Origin: Gemmatimonadaceae bacterium
Lineage (GTDB): Bacteria; Gemmatimonadota; Gemmatimonadetes; Gemmatimonadales; Gemmatimonadaceae
NCBI GenBank assembly: GCA_025934075.1
Contig: JAICYT010000009.1
Location: 1-37,714, forward strand
DNA length: 37,714 nucleotides
Reading direction: 5' to 3'
The position numbers and the translations under genes were made by a program. Of this stretch, positions 8,379 to 15,367 are shown piece by piece. A model generated the notes under the pieces. It did not search any database. It was not told where the DNA came from and worked only from the letters and a program-made list of their open reading frames with translations. Within the stretch, counting starts at the first letter, position 1. Each line of letters starts with the position of its first letter.

Positions 8379-9314
8379 TCATCGCGGCAATCTGTCGGCC
8401 GCTCGCCGCGCCTCATACGCTTTGAGGTGCGTGTACGCGAGCGAGAGGATTGTGTCGTCCAAACCGTGCGTGCGCGCCTGGTCGAGCATCCACCCGACGA
8501 TGTGGTCGCTTTCCACCGGCAGGCCGGACTCGAGATCATACAGCATCGACGCGATGCGTTTGCTCGTCGGATCGGTAAGCGTCTTCCGACCGAACTCGAT
8601 GGCCCCCGCGCGCGGCGGGTGCCCGTTGCGCGACGCAATCTCGAAGTTCACCGCCAATGCGCGCTGGATTGCGGCCAACCCGCCAGGTGAGCTGACGATT
8701 TCCCCAAGATTCGCTCGGAAGAGACAGGTCACCGCGGCTAACACCGAAAGGAACGAGATCTTTTCCCACATGTTTTGCTCGATGTCGTCGGCGAGCTCCC
8801 AATCGATTGTCGTGGCCGCAAACGCGTCAGCAAGCGTCTGTGCGCGGCTCGATTTCGAGCGATCCCGCTCGCCGAACGCGACGCGCTGCAACGGATCGGC
8901 GTGACGGATCACACCATCCCTTTCGAGCGTGACGCTGATCGAGCATGCGCCACCCATGACACTCCCGGCCCCGAGGCGTTCGTCGAGACGCGTCAGATGC
9001 GCCATCCCGTTGAGCATCGGCACGACGGCGCAGCGTCCGTCCATCGCGGGCGCAATCGCGTCGATCGCCGAATCGAGATCGTACGCCTTGCACGTGAACA
9101 GCACGAAGTCATATCCGGAGGTCAAGTCCGAAGCGAGAACGGTCCTGACGCGCATGTTGACGTCACCTCGAGGGCTCTGGATGCGAAGCCCGTCGCGCTC
9201 CAGCTGCTCCCGCCGTCGCGGTCGCACGAGGAAGGTGACATCCAACCCCGCCTCAGCGAGGCGTCCGCCGAAGTAACCGCCGATGCCGCCGGCACCAAGT
9301 ACGAGCATCTTCAT
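8379..9314 (-). CDS. Ketopantoate reductase family protein (PanE/ApbA)
   Basis: This 311-residue protein has an N-terminal NADPH-binding Rossmann motif (LGAGGIGGYFGG) and the C-terminal helical domain of the ApbA/PanE family. Residues matching the E. coli PanE active site are visible: a Lys in NMWEKISF, a Ser in ASMLYDLESG, and a Glu in VESDHIVGWML. PanE reduces 2-dehydropantoate to pantoate in pantothenate and CoA synthesis. Many bacteria carry paralogues acting on other 2-keto acids, so the substrate is not certain. The ATG at 9314 is chosen because the Rossmann motif starts two residues later; an upstream extension of 22 residues has no family similarity. No other pantothenate gene is nearby. 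Confidence 0.88.
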   Translation of the reverse strand: MKMLVLGAGGIGGYFGGRLAEAGLDVTFLVRPRRREQLERDGLRIQSPRGDVNMRVRTVLASDLTSGYDFVLFTCKAYDLDSAIDAIAPAMDGRCAVVPMLNGMAHLTRLDERLGAGSVMGGACSISVTLERDGVIRHADPLQRVAFGERDRSKSSRAQTLADAFAATTIDWELADDIEQNMWEKISFLSVLAAVTCLFRANLGEIVSSPGGLAAIQRALAVNFEIASRNGHPPRAGAIEFGRKTLTDPTSKRIASMLYDLESGLPVESDHIVGWMLDQARTHGLDDTILSLAYTHLKAYEARRAADRLPR

Positions 9315-9438
9315 TGTGAAGGGATCCGCATTCCAGTCGTGGTACCATTGCGTGGCAGTTATTCCGGCGCCTCGACACATCCGTGCAGAGGCAGAGCTAC
9401 ATGAGACCGGAATCTACCAGCATCGCCCACGGGCCTGA

Positions 9439-9474
9439 GGAGCGCGTCGCACAATGTTTCGGGCGACGCGCTCC
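9439..9474 (-). terminator. Strong hairpin downstream of the SRPBCC gene
   Basis: GGAGCGCGTCGC (9439-9450) and GCGACGCGCTCC (9463-9474) form a perfect 12-bp, GC-rich stem with a 12-nt loop. The hairpin begins 10 nt after the stop codon of the minus-strand SRPBCC gene. It lacks a downstream U-tract, so it is a terminator-like or 3'-end-stabilising structure rather than a textbook intrinsic terminator. Confidence 0.5.
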
Positions 9475-9483
9475 GAGCTCTCA

Positions 9484-10017
9484 TCAGGTCCAACCTTGGG
9501 CCCTGGACATTTGTGCGCCGCCCTCCAGCAGCGATTTGAGATCGCTGAGGATCCAGAGCCAACCACCGCCCTCGCCCGGTCCCTGCTTGTCACCAGCCAC
9601 CATCGCCGCATGGCCCGGCCGGCCCGCCAAGTCGTGGATCACGCTGAGCCGGCTAACGCCACCCTTCCCTTCAGTGATCTCATATGTGAGGCGTGTAAAC
9701 CCTTCGGCCGCCAGGCGCGGATCGATCGCCATACGCCAGGTAATCACGAGCTTGCGAGGCGGGTCCGCTTCGAGAACTTCACCGTCCACCACGACGCCCG
9801 ACATGCCCACCGCGGCCATTCCAGGGCTGGCATACCCGCGATAGTTGCCACCGGGGTGCAACTCGAACTCGTCACGCAAGCCATAGCCGAAGCGCTCGGT
9901 CCATTCGGGTTTCGTGATGGCGTCCCAAATCGCCTGGGGCGTGGCTTTGATGAAGATGCGGTAGATCTGTGTCGTCTCGCTGCTCGGTCTGATGTCAGTC
10001 GCTGCGGGGCTCGTCAT
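9484..10017 (-). CDS. SRPBCC (AHSA1/START-like) domain protein, paired with ArsR
   Basis: A 177-residue protein with the hydrophobic-ligand-binding SRPBCC fold: an early strand (QIYRIFIKATPQAIWDAIT), the typical KPEWTERFGYG segment, a central sheet, and a C-terminal helix (LWILSDLKSLLEGG). It overlaps the upstream ArsR gene by 4 nt (ATGA at 10014-10017), so the two are translationally coupled. ArsR/SRPBCC pairs are a common bacterial arrangement in which the ligand is generally unknown. The ATG at 10017 is preferred because the overlap and domain boundaries fit; a 25-residue upstream extension would lie inside arsR. Confidence 0.88.
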   Translation of the reverse strand: MTSPAATDIRPSSETTQIYRIFIKATPQAIWDAITKPEWTERFGYGLRDEFELHPGGNYRGYASPGMAAVGMSGVVVDGEVLEADPPRKLVITWRMAIDPRLAAEGFTRLTYEITEGKGGVSRLSVIHDLAGRPGHAAMVAGDKQGPGEGGGWLWILSDLKSLLEGGAQMSRAQGWT

Positions 10018-10334
10018 GCGGAGTCTTCCTCCAGTTGGCGCTTGAGATCCGTGAGCGCCGATACTCGACGCTCGGTGAACTTGTCGATCCATCGATCGTG
10101 GATGAGCCGGATCGGCACGACGTTGAGAAAATGCCGTTTCTCGCGACCGACCTTCTTGCTCACCACCAATCCCGCATCGGCGAGGATGCGGAGATGCTTC
10201 ATGACACCGAACCGCGTCATCTCCAACTCGGATTCCAACTCGGTCAGCGTGAGGCCGCTGTCCTCAAAGAGTCGGTCGAGAAGATGACGCCGGGTCGGAT
10301 CGGCGAGCGCCTTGAACACGCGATCGTCTGTCAT
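10014..10334 (-). CDS. ArsR-family winged-helix repressor
   Basis: This 106-residue regulator has the family signature FKALADPTRRHLLDRL at the N-terminus, a helix-turn-helix (LTELESELEMTRFGVMKHLRILADAGLV) and a basic wing (KVGREKRHFLNV). No cysteine cluster for metal sensing is visible, so it belongs to the non-metal subset that accompanies SRPBCC proteins. The ATG at 10334 sits about 5 nt after a strong -10 box, so the mRNA is probably leaderless. It likely represses itself and the downstream SRPBCC gene through the palindrome at 10347-10362. Confidence 0.9.
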   Translation of the reverse strand: MTDDRVFKALADPTRRHLLDRLFEDSGLTLTELESELEMTRFGVMKHLRILADAGLVVSKKVGREKRHFLNVVPIRLIHDRWIDKFTERRVSALTDLKRQLEEDSA

Positions 10335-10339
10335 GACCA

Positions 10340-10369
10340 ATAATATGTGACCTTTTAGTCACCTGTCAA
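10340..10369 (-). promoter_or_regulatory. Promoter of arsR-SRPBCC with operator in the spacer
   Basis: On the minus strand TTGACA (10369-10364) and TATTAT (10345-10340) are separated by 18 bp, a near-consensus sigma-70 promoter. The spacer contains an inverted repeat (GTGAC/GTCAC arms, 10347-10362) lying between the two boxes, where a bound ArsR dimer would block RNA polymerase. The predicted transcription start falls at or next to the A of the ATG at 10334. Confidence 0.7.
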
Positions 10370-10373
10370 GCGC

Positions 10374-10393
10374 GACGAACGCTGACGAACGCT
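10374..10393. repeat. Two tandem copies of a 10-mer
   Basis: GACGAACGCT occurs twice head to tail just upstream of the -35 box of the arsR promoter, in the gap after folE. It may be chance or an extra protein-binding site. Confidence 0.35.
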
Positions 10394-10411
10394 AGTGTCG
10401 CCTCGGCGAAG

Positions 10412-11047
10412 TCATCCGCGGTGCAGCCCCAAGAACTCGCCGCGCGTCATCGGACAATCTCTGAACTGGCCGCGCAGCGCCGACGTAATCGTCCGCGAGT
10501 TCTGCTTTTCGACGCCGCGCATCATCATGCAAAGATGCACCGCCTCGACGACCACACCGACGCCTTTGGGTGCGAGCACCGATTGGAGTGCGTCGGCGAT
10601 CTGTTCGGTCAAGCGCTCCTGAACCTGGAGTCGTCGCGCAAACACTTCCACGACGCGCGGCAGCTTCGAGAGACCAATGATCGTGTCGTTTGGGATGTAT
10701 CCGATGTGCGCCTTGCCGTAGAACGGCAGCATATGGTGCTCGCACATCGAGTAGAACTCGATGTCGCGCACCAGTACCATGTTCTCATGACTCTCCGTGA
10801 ACAGCGCGTCGCCGACGACGTCGGCCACCTGCATGTCGTAGCCACGCGTGAGCCAGGCCAGAGAGTCCGCGACGCGCCGCGGCGTTTGGCGAAGGCCTTC
10901 GCGCTCCGGGTTCTCGCCGAGGAGCTCGAGCTGCCGAGCGACGAGTGATGCGAACTCGTCGCGCGCGTCATCGACAGCGGTGTGCAAGTTGATCGTTGCG
11001 GAATGTGCGTCGCTCGCAAGCGCCGCTGGTAGTCGCAGGGCGGTCAT
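10412..11047 (-). CDS. folE: GTP cyclohydrolase I
   Basis: This 211-residue enzyme converts GTP to 7,8-dihydroneopterin triphosphate, the first step of folate (and in some bacteria queuosine) synthesis. The zinc-binding and substrate motif [18 protein letters not shown] is intact near residues 98-115, and the family motifs [20 protein letters not shown] and LTEQIADAL follow. The N-terminal 25 residues extend beyond the conserved core. It lies 26 nt downstream of the di-haem cytochrome gene on the same strand, so it may be co-transcribed with it, although no functional link is obvious. The ATG at 11047 has no clear Shine-Dalgarno. Confidence 0.96.
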   Translation of the reverse strand: MTALRLPAALASDAHSATINLHTAVDDARDEFASLVARQLELLGENPEREGLRQTPRRVADSLAWLTRGYDMQVADVVGDALFTESHENMVLVRDIEFYSMCEHHMLPFYGKAHIGYIPNDTIIGLSKLPRVVEVFARRLQVQERLTEQIADALQSVLAPKGVGVVVEAVHLCMMMRGVEKQNSRTITSALRGQFRDCPMTRGEFLGLHRG

Positions 11048-11073
11048 CGCTCGATTGGGTTGTTGTGAGAATC

Positions 11074-12267
11074 CTAAAGCGTCTTGAGATACTCGATCAG
11101 ATCGGCCTTTTGTTGTGCCGACAGCTTGAGCGTCAATACCTGGTCATAGTGGTCGACGACGGCAGCCAAAGTCGCGGCGCTTCCGTCGTGGAAGTACGGC
11201 GGATGGAACGCGAGGCCGCGCAGTGGCGTCGTGCGATATGCCTTCTGCGACGTCCGCTCCGCATAGCGCGGATCCATGCCGGTTTCGCTCGGCGCATGAA
11301 GCCGACCACTGTTCACATCGGTGTACGTGAGTCCGACATGACAGGTCGAACAACGGCCGGCGCCTTCGAACACCGCGCGACCGCGCGCCGCCGCCGCGGC
11401 GTCGAAGCTGCCGGACGCCGGCGTTGGTTTCTGCAGACTGAGCTGATATTGCCGAAGCGCCGTGAGCTTCGACGTCACTAGGTCCGGCGTCTGAACGATA
11501 TTGATGCCGAGTCGCGGATCGCTGAACGTGCCTTGTGCGTGCATCTGCGTGACAGCGACGTATGCATTCCAGTACGACACGGGCCCCTCGGCCGTGTACG
11601 TCTCCTTATCGACGCCGAGCAGGCCGTACGCCGGCGGAATGACGAGCGGAGTGCTTTGGCCGTCCTCGTTCGTGCGTGGGTCATACTTGCCAGGACCCCA
11701 ACTGTTGAGGATCTGTTTGACCGCAGCTGGCACTGCGGGCGACAACGCGACGATGGCGCCGGGATTGAGTGTCGTATTCGGCCAGCCGTCGAGCCGGTGG
11801 CCAATGCCGGGCGCGAAGGAATTGTCGACGGTCGAATGGCAGAGGGCGCATGTGATGCCGACGCGCGTGAGCGTGTCGCGACCGTTGATCGTTTGCACTT
11901 GGCCCTGGAGTCCGACGACAGCGTTGAGCTTGAGCAAGGTGACCGTCGTGGCCGGGCTCGTGAGATCAACCTTCCCGGCTGCGATCGCGTCCTTCACGCT
12001 CTGCGGCAACGCGTCGGCGTCGACCTTGAGGCCGACGGAAAGCGCGGTCGCCGGGCTGACTCCGCTCTGGATGACCTCGTGCATGCGAAGCGTATCGGTC
12101 CAGTACTTTTCATCTCCGTAGGTATCGAACCGGAAGATGTCCTTGCCCGCGCTGACGAGCGTGGAGTCCAATTGCTCGGGCTGAGGCTGCGTCGGTGTGT
12201 TCTCCCCGCAAGAGACTGCGATTCCTATGGCGACGAGTGCGCCGGCGAGCATGGCGAGTTTGTGCAT
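11074..12267 (-). CDS. Di-haem cytochrome c peroxidase/MauG-like lipoprotein
   Basis: A 397-residue exported protein with a lipoprotein signal (hydrophobic stretch, then AVSCGE, lipidation Cys near residue 20). Two c-type haem sites are present: CALCH in the first half and CSTCH in the second. The C-terminal segment [20 protein letters not shown] is characteristic of the bacterial cytochrome c peroxidase/MauG superfamily. It probably reduces peroxide or oxidises an organic substrate in the periplasm. The substrate cannot be read from sequence, and the long region between residues 30 and 130 has no motif I recognise. It is divergent from the large plus-strand block, across an inverted repeat at 12323-12356. 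Confidence 0.88.
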   Translation of the reverse strand: MHKLAMLAGALVAIGIAVSCGENTPTQPQPEQLDSTLVSAGKDIFRFDTYGDEKYWTDTLRMHEVIQSGVSPATALSVGLKVDADALPQSVKDAIAAGKVDLTSPATTVTLLKLNAVVGLQGQVQTINGRDTLTRVGITCALCHSTVDNSFAPGIGHRLDGWPNTTLNPGAIVALSPAVPAAVKQILNSWGPGKYDPRTNEDGQSTPLVIPPAYGLLGVDKETYTAEGPVSYWNAYVAVTQMHAQGTFSDPRLGINIVQTPDLVTSKLTALRQYQLSLQKPTPASGSFDAAAAARGRAVFEGAGRCSTCHVGLTYTDVNSGRLHAPSETGMDPRYAERTSQKAYRTTPLRGLAFHPPYFHDGSAATLAAVVDHYDQVLTLKLSAQQKADLIEYLKTL

Positions 12268-12322
12268 CTGGCCTCCATCAAGCGAGAGAAATGCGCGACG
12301 AGTTAAGGAATGGAGGCGTTCA

Positions 12323-12356
12323 GATAATTTGTCAAGCTTTATTTTGACTAATTATC
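12323..12356. promoter_or_regulatory. Inverted repeat between divergent genes, likely operator/promoter region
   Basis: GATAATTTGTCAA (12323-12335) and TTGACTAATTATC (12344-12356) are 13-nt arms matching at 12 of 13 positions around an 8-nt spacer. The block is AT-rich in a GC-rich region. On the minus strand the left arm reads TTGACA and on the plus strand the right arm reads TTGACT, so each arm offers a -35-like box pointing outward towards one of the divergent genes. No convincing -10 box was found at the right distance, so the promoter assignment is tentative while the repeat itself is clear. Confidence 0.6.
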
Positions 12357-12479
12357 CGTCGCAGCATTTCGAGAGAAACGATTCGCGCTGATGGGAGTTT
12401 CGCCTGCGTCGTTCGATGTGCTGGAACCAATAATGCGACGTGGCCCGTGCATTGACTTCACAGAAACGAAGGCGGGTGC

Positions 12480-14234
12480 ATGGCGCCGACCACGGCTGAT
12501 CTGCTCGTCGAGCGACTGATCGCTTGGGGAGTGGACACGATTTTTGGCTTTCCCGGAGATGGGATCAACGGAATTTTTGAGGCGCTTCGCACTCGGCAGA
12601 AGCAGATCGCGTTCATACAGGTTCGACATGAGGAGGCTGCGGCGTTTGCCGCGTGCGGGTACGCGAAGTACACGGGGCGGCTCGGTGTCTGTCTCGCGAC
12701 CTCCGGGCCCGGCGGCATTCATTTACTGAACGGCCTCTACGACGCGAAGTGCGATGGTCAACCCGTGTTGGCGATCACAGGCCACACGTTTCACGACCTT
12801 ATCGGGACGCACTATCAGCAGGATGTGGATCTCGACAAGCTGTTCATTGACGTCGCGGCGTTCAATCAGCGCGTCATGGGGCCGTCGCACGTCACCGGCG
12901 TCGTCGATGAGGCGATCAAGACCGCCCTCACGCGACGCACCGTCGCACACATCACGATCCCCAAGGACATTCAACAGTGGGCGATCGGCGACGATCACCG
13001 CTCGGACGCCAATATCAACAAGCACAGCGCCGACCTGTACGCGGCCGTGCGCTCGGTGCCGCCACAGGAACTCCTGCAGCGTGCCGCGGACCTGATCAAT
13101 GATGGATCCAAGGTTGCGATTCTCGCCGGCCGCGGGTGTCTCGGCGCACGGGACGAAGTCCTCGAGCTAGCGGACCGCGTTGGTGGACCGATCGTCAAGC
13201 CGCTGCTCGGCAAGGCCGTCGTACCTGACGACAGCCCATTCACGACGGGTGGTATCGGGCTGCTCGGCACGGCGCCGTCGCAAGATGTATTAGAAGAGTG
13301 TGATACGCTGCTCATCGCCGGCAGCGGATTTCCGTATCTCGAGTTCTATCCCAAGCCGGGTCAGGCGAAGGGCGTGCAGATCGATGTCGATCCGGCACGC
13401 ATTGGATTGCGCTTCGCGGTGGAGATTGGTCTCGTCGGGGACTGCCGCACCGTCCTTCGCGCGCTGCTGCCACTCGTCGAGCGGAAGCGGAATCGCGACT
13501 TCTTGAAATCCTCGCAAGACCGGATGAAGGATTGGCGCGGGCTCATGAAGGAGCGAGGGACTCGAAGCGACATGCCGATGAAGCCGCAGGTGGTGACGTA
13601 CCATCTCAACCGACTGCTCGACGACGACGCGATCGTTTCAGCAGACAGCGGCACGATCGCGACGTGGGCGGCGCGCTACATCGACATCCGCGAGCGGATG
13701 CAGTTCTCACTCTCGGGATCGCTCGCGACGATGGCGAACGGCCTTCCCTACTCCATCGGCGCGGCGGTCGCATTCCCAAAGCGCCAAGTCGTGTGCGTCG
13801 TCGGCGATGGCGGGTTCACGATGCTCATGGGCGAGGTCGCGACATTGGTCAAGCACAACCTCAATGTGAAGGTCATCATCATCAAGAACAACGTGCTCGG
13901 CGAGATCAAGTGGGAGCAGGTCGTCCTCGAGGGCAATCCGCAGTACGGCGTGCAATTGCAGCCCATCGACTTCGAGGCGTACGCGAAAGCGTGTGGCGCG
14001 GCCGGGTATACGATCGAGAACCCGAAGGACGTTGAGAAGACTCTCAAGGCTGCGCTGGCGCACCGCGGACCCGCCGTCGTGCAAGCCATAGTCGATCCGA
14101 ACGAGCCGCCGTTCCCCGGCAAGATCACGACAAAGCAGGCACTACGCTTCGCCAAAGCGTTGGCGCGAGGCGAGAAGGATCGCTGGGACATCATCAAGAC
14201 GGTCCTCGAGGACAAGGTGCGGGAGGTGGTTTGA
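12480..14234 (+). CDS. Thiamine-diphosphate-dependent enzyme (pyruvate oxidase/acetolactate synthase-like)
   Basis: This 584-residue enzyme has the three-domain layout of the PoxB/IlvB superfamily: an N-terminal pyrimidine domain with catalytic Glu51 in VRHEEAAAF, a central domain, and a C-terminal diphosphate domain with the thiamine motif GDGGFTML near 443 ending in IIIKNN about 28 residues on. Sequence features such as FGFPGDGINGIFEAL and the HTFHDLIGTHYQQDVDLDKLF region resemble pyruvate oxidases/quinone-dependent pyruvate dehydrogenases more than biosynthetic acetolactate synthases. No regulatory subunit gene is adjacent, which argues against IlvB. The membrane-binding tail of PoxB is not obvious. 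It heads the long plus-strand block; the next gene follows after 3 nt. The exact substrate is undecided. Confidence 0.85.
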   Translation: MAPTTADLLVERLIAWGVDTIFGFPGDGINGIFEALRTRQKQIAFIQVRHEEAAAFAACGYAKYTGRLGVCLATSGPGGIHLLNGLYDAKCDGQPVLAITGHTFHDLIGTHYQQDVDLDKLFIDVAAFNQRVMGPSHVTGVVDEAIKTALTRRTVAHITIPKDIQQWAIGDDHRSDANINKHSADLYAAVRSVPPQELLQRAADLINDGSKVAILAGRGCLGARDEVLELADRVGGPIVKPLLGKAVVPDDSPFTTGGIGLLGTAPSQDVLEECDTLLIAGSGFPYLEFYPKPGQAKGVQIDVDPARIGLRFAVEIGLVGDCRTVLRALLPLVERKRNRDFLKSSQDRMKDWRGLMKERGTRSDMPMKPQVVTYHLNRLLDDDAIVSADSGTIATWAARYIDIRERMQFSLSGSLATMANGLPYSIGAAVAFPKRQVVCVVGDGGFTMLMGEVATLVKHNLNVKVIIIKNNVLGEIKWEQVVLEGNPQYGVQLQPIDFEAYAKACGAAGYTIENPKDVEKTLKAALAHRGPAVVQAIVDPNEPPFPGKITTKQALRFAKALARGEKDRWDIIKTVLEDKVREVV

Positions 14235-14237
14235 TTC

Positions 14238-15353
14238 ATGCCGGCGGAAGCAAGCGCGCACGCGGTGCGCGTAGACGACATCGCCGTCTCGGTCTATCGC
14301 ATTCCAACCGATGTCGATTCGGAGTCGGATGGGACGTACGTCTGGAATGCGACGACGCTCGTACTCGTCGAGGTGCGGGGCGCTGGGATCGGAGGCCTTG
14401 GCTACACGTACGCCGACGAGTCGACCGCGCAACTGATCCGTTCGACGCTCGCGTCGGTCGCCTGCGGCATGAACGTCATGGCGATTGGTGAGATCTGGAC
14501 CAGGCTGGTTGCCGCCGTGCGCAACCTTGGTCGTCCTGGGATCGCGTCGATGGCGATTTCGGCGATCGATGTCGCGATGTGGGACTTGAAAGCCCGCCTG
14601 CTCGACCTGCCGCTTGTCACATTGCTCGGCGCCGTGCGCGACTCGGTGCCGGTCTATGGAAGCGGCGGATTCACGTCGTACTCCGACGATCAGCTTCGCG
14701 CGCAACTATCGGGCTGGGTCGACAGCGGCATTCCCCGTGTGAAGATGAAGATTGGACGCGATGCGGAGGCGGACGTCCGCCGCGTCGCAATCGCGCGCAG
14801 AGCGATCGGAGACGACGCAGAGCTTTTCGTCGACGCAAACGGCGCGTACAGCCGCAAACAAGCGTTGAGCCAGGCCCAGCGTTTCGTCGAGTCGGGTGTG
14901 AGCTGGTTCGAGGAGCCGGTATACCACCGCGATCTCGCCGGATTGCGCTTCTGCCGCGATCACGCGCCGGCCACGATGGAGATTTCCGCGGGCGAGTATG
15001 GCTACGATCCACCGGGGTTCGCGGCACTCGTGGATGCCGGCGCGGTGGATGTTCTCCAAGCCGATGCGACTCGCTGCGAGGGGATTACCGGTTTACTCGT
15101 CGTCGACGGACTGTGCGAGGCTACGGCGCTTCCACTGTCGACGCATTGTGCGCCATCGATCCACGCGCACGTTGCATGCGCCGCGAAGCGGGTCCGTCAT
15201 GTGGAGTACTTCCACGATCATGTGCGCATCGAACACATGTTGTTCGACGGTGCGCTCACACCAACGCACGGCGCGCTGGTCCCGGACCTGGCCCGCCCCG
15301 GCCTCGGGCTCGAGCTCAAGAGCGCCGACGCTCTCAGATACGAGATCTCGTGA
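14238..15353 (+). CDS. Enolase-superfamily enzyme (mandelate racemase/muconate cycloisomerase-like)
   Basis: The 371-residue protein has the capping domain and barrel of the enolase superfamily. Visible active-site residues are the KMK motif (Lys169, Lys171), metal ligands Asp199 in FVDANGAY, Glu225/226 in WFEEPVY and Glu253 in SAGEYGYD, and His303 in THCAPSIHAHV. A KxK motif together with a late His fits the mandelate racemase subgroup, which includes many acid-sugar dehydratases that abstract a proton next to a carboxylate. The specific substrate cannot be told. It starts 3 nt after the thiamine-diphosphate enzyme. Its stop overlaps a possible GTG start of the following dehydrogenase. Context of sugar and hydroxyacid genes favours a sugar acid. 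Confidence 0.85.
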   Translation: MPAEASAHAVRVDDIAVSVYRIPTDVDSESDGTYVWNATTLVLVEVRGAGIGGLGYTYADESTAQLIRSTLASVACGMNVMAIGEIWTRLVAAVRNLGRPGIASMAISAIDVAMWDLKARLLDLPLVTLLGAVRDSVPVYGSGGFTSYSDDQLRAQLSGWVDSGIPRVKMKIGRDAEADVRRVAIARRAIGDDAELFVDANGAYSRKQALSQAQRFVESGVSWFEEPVYHRDLAGLRFCRDHAPATMEISAGEYGYDPPGFAALVDAGAVDVLQADATRCEGITGLLVVDGLCEATALPLSTHCAPSIHAHVACAAKRVRHVEYFHDHVRIEHMLFDGALTPTHGALVPDLARPGLGLELKSADALRYEIS

Positions 15354-15367
15354 CACAGATTCCTCAG

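Noticed and set aside
12480..14234. Assignment as the acetolactate synthase large subunit IlvB
   Set aside because: No regulatory subunit or branched-chain genes are adjacent and the sequence features look closer to pyruvate oxidases.
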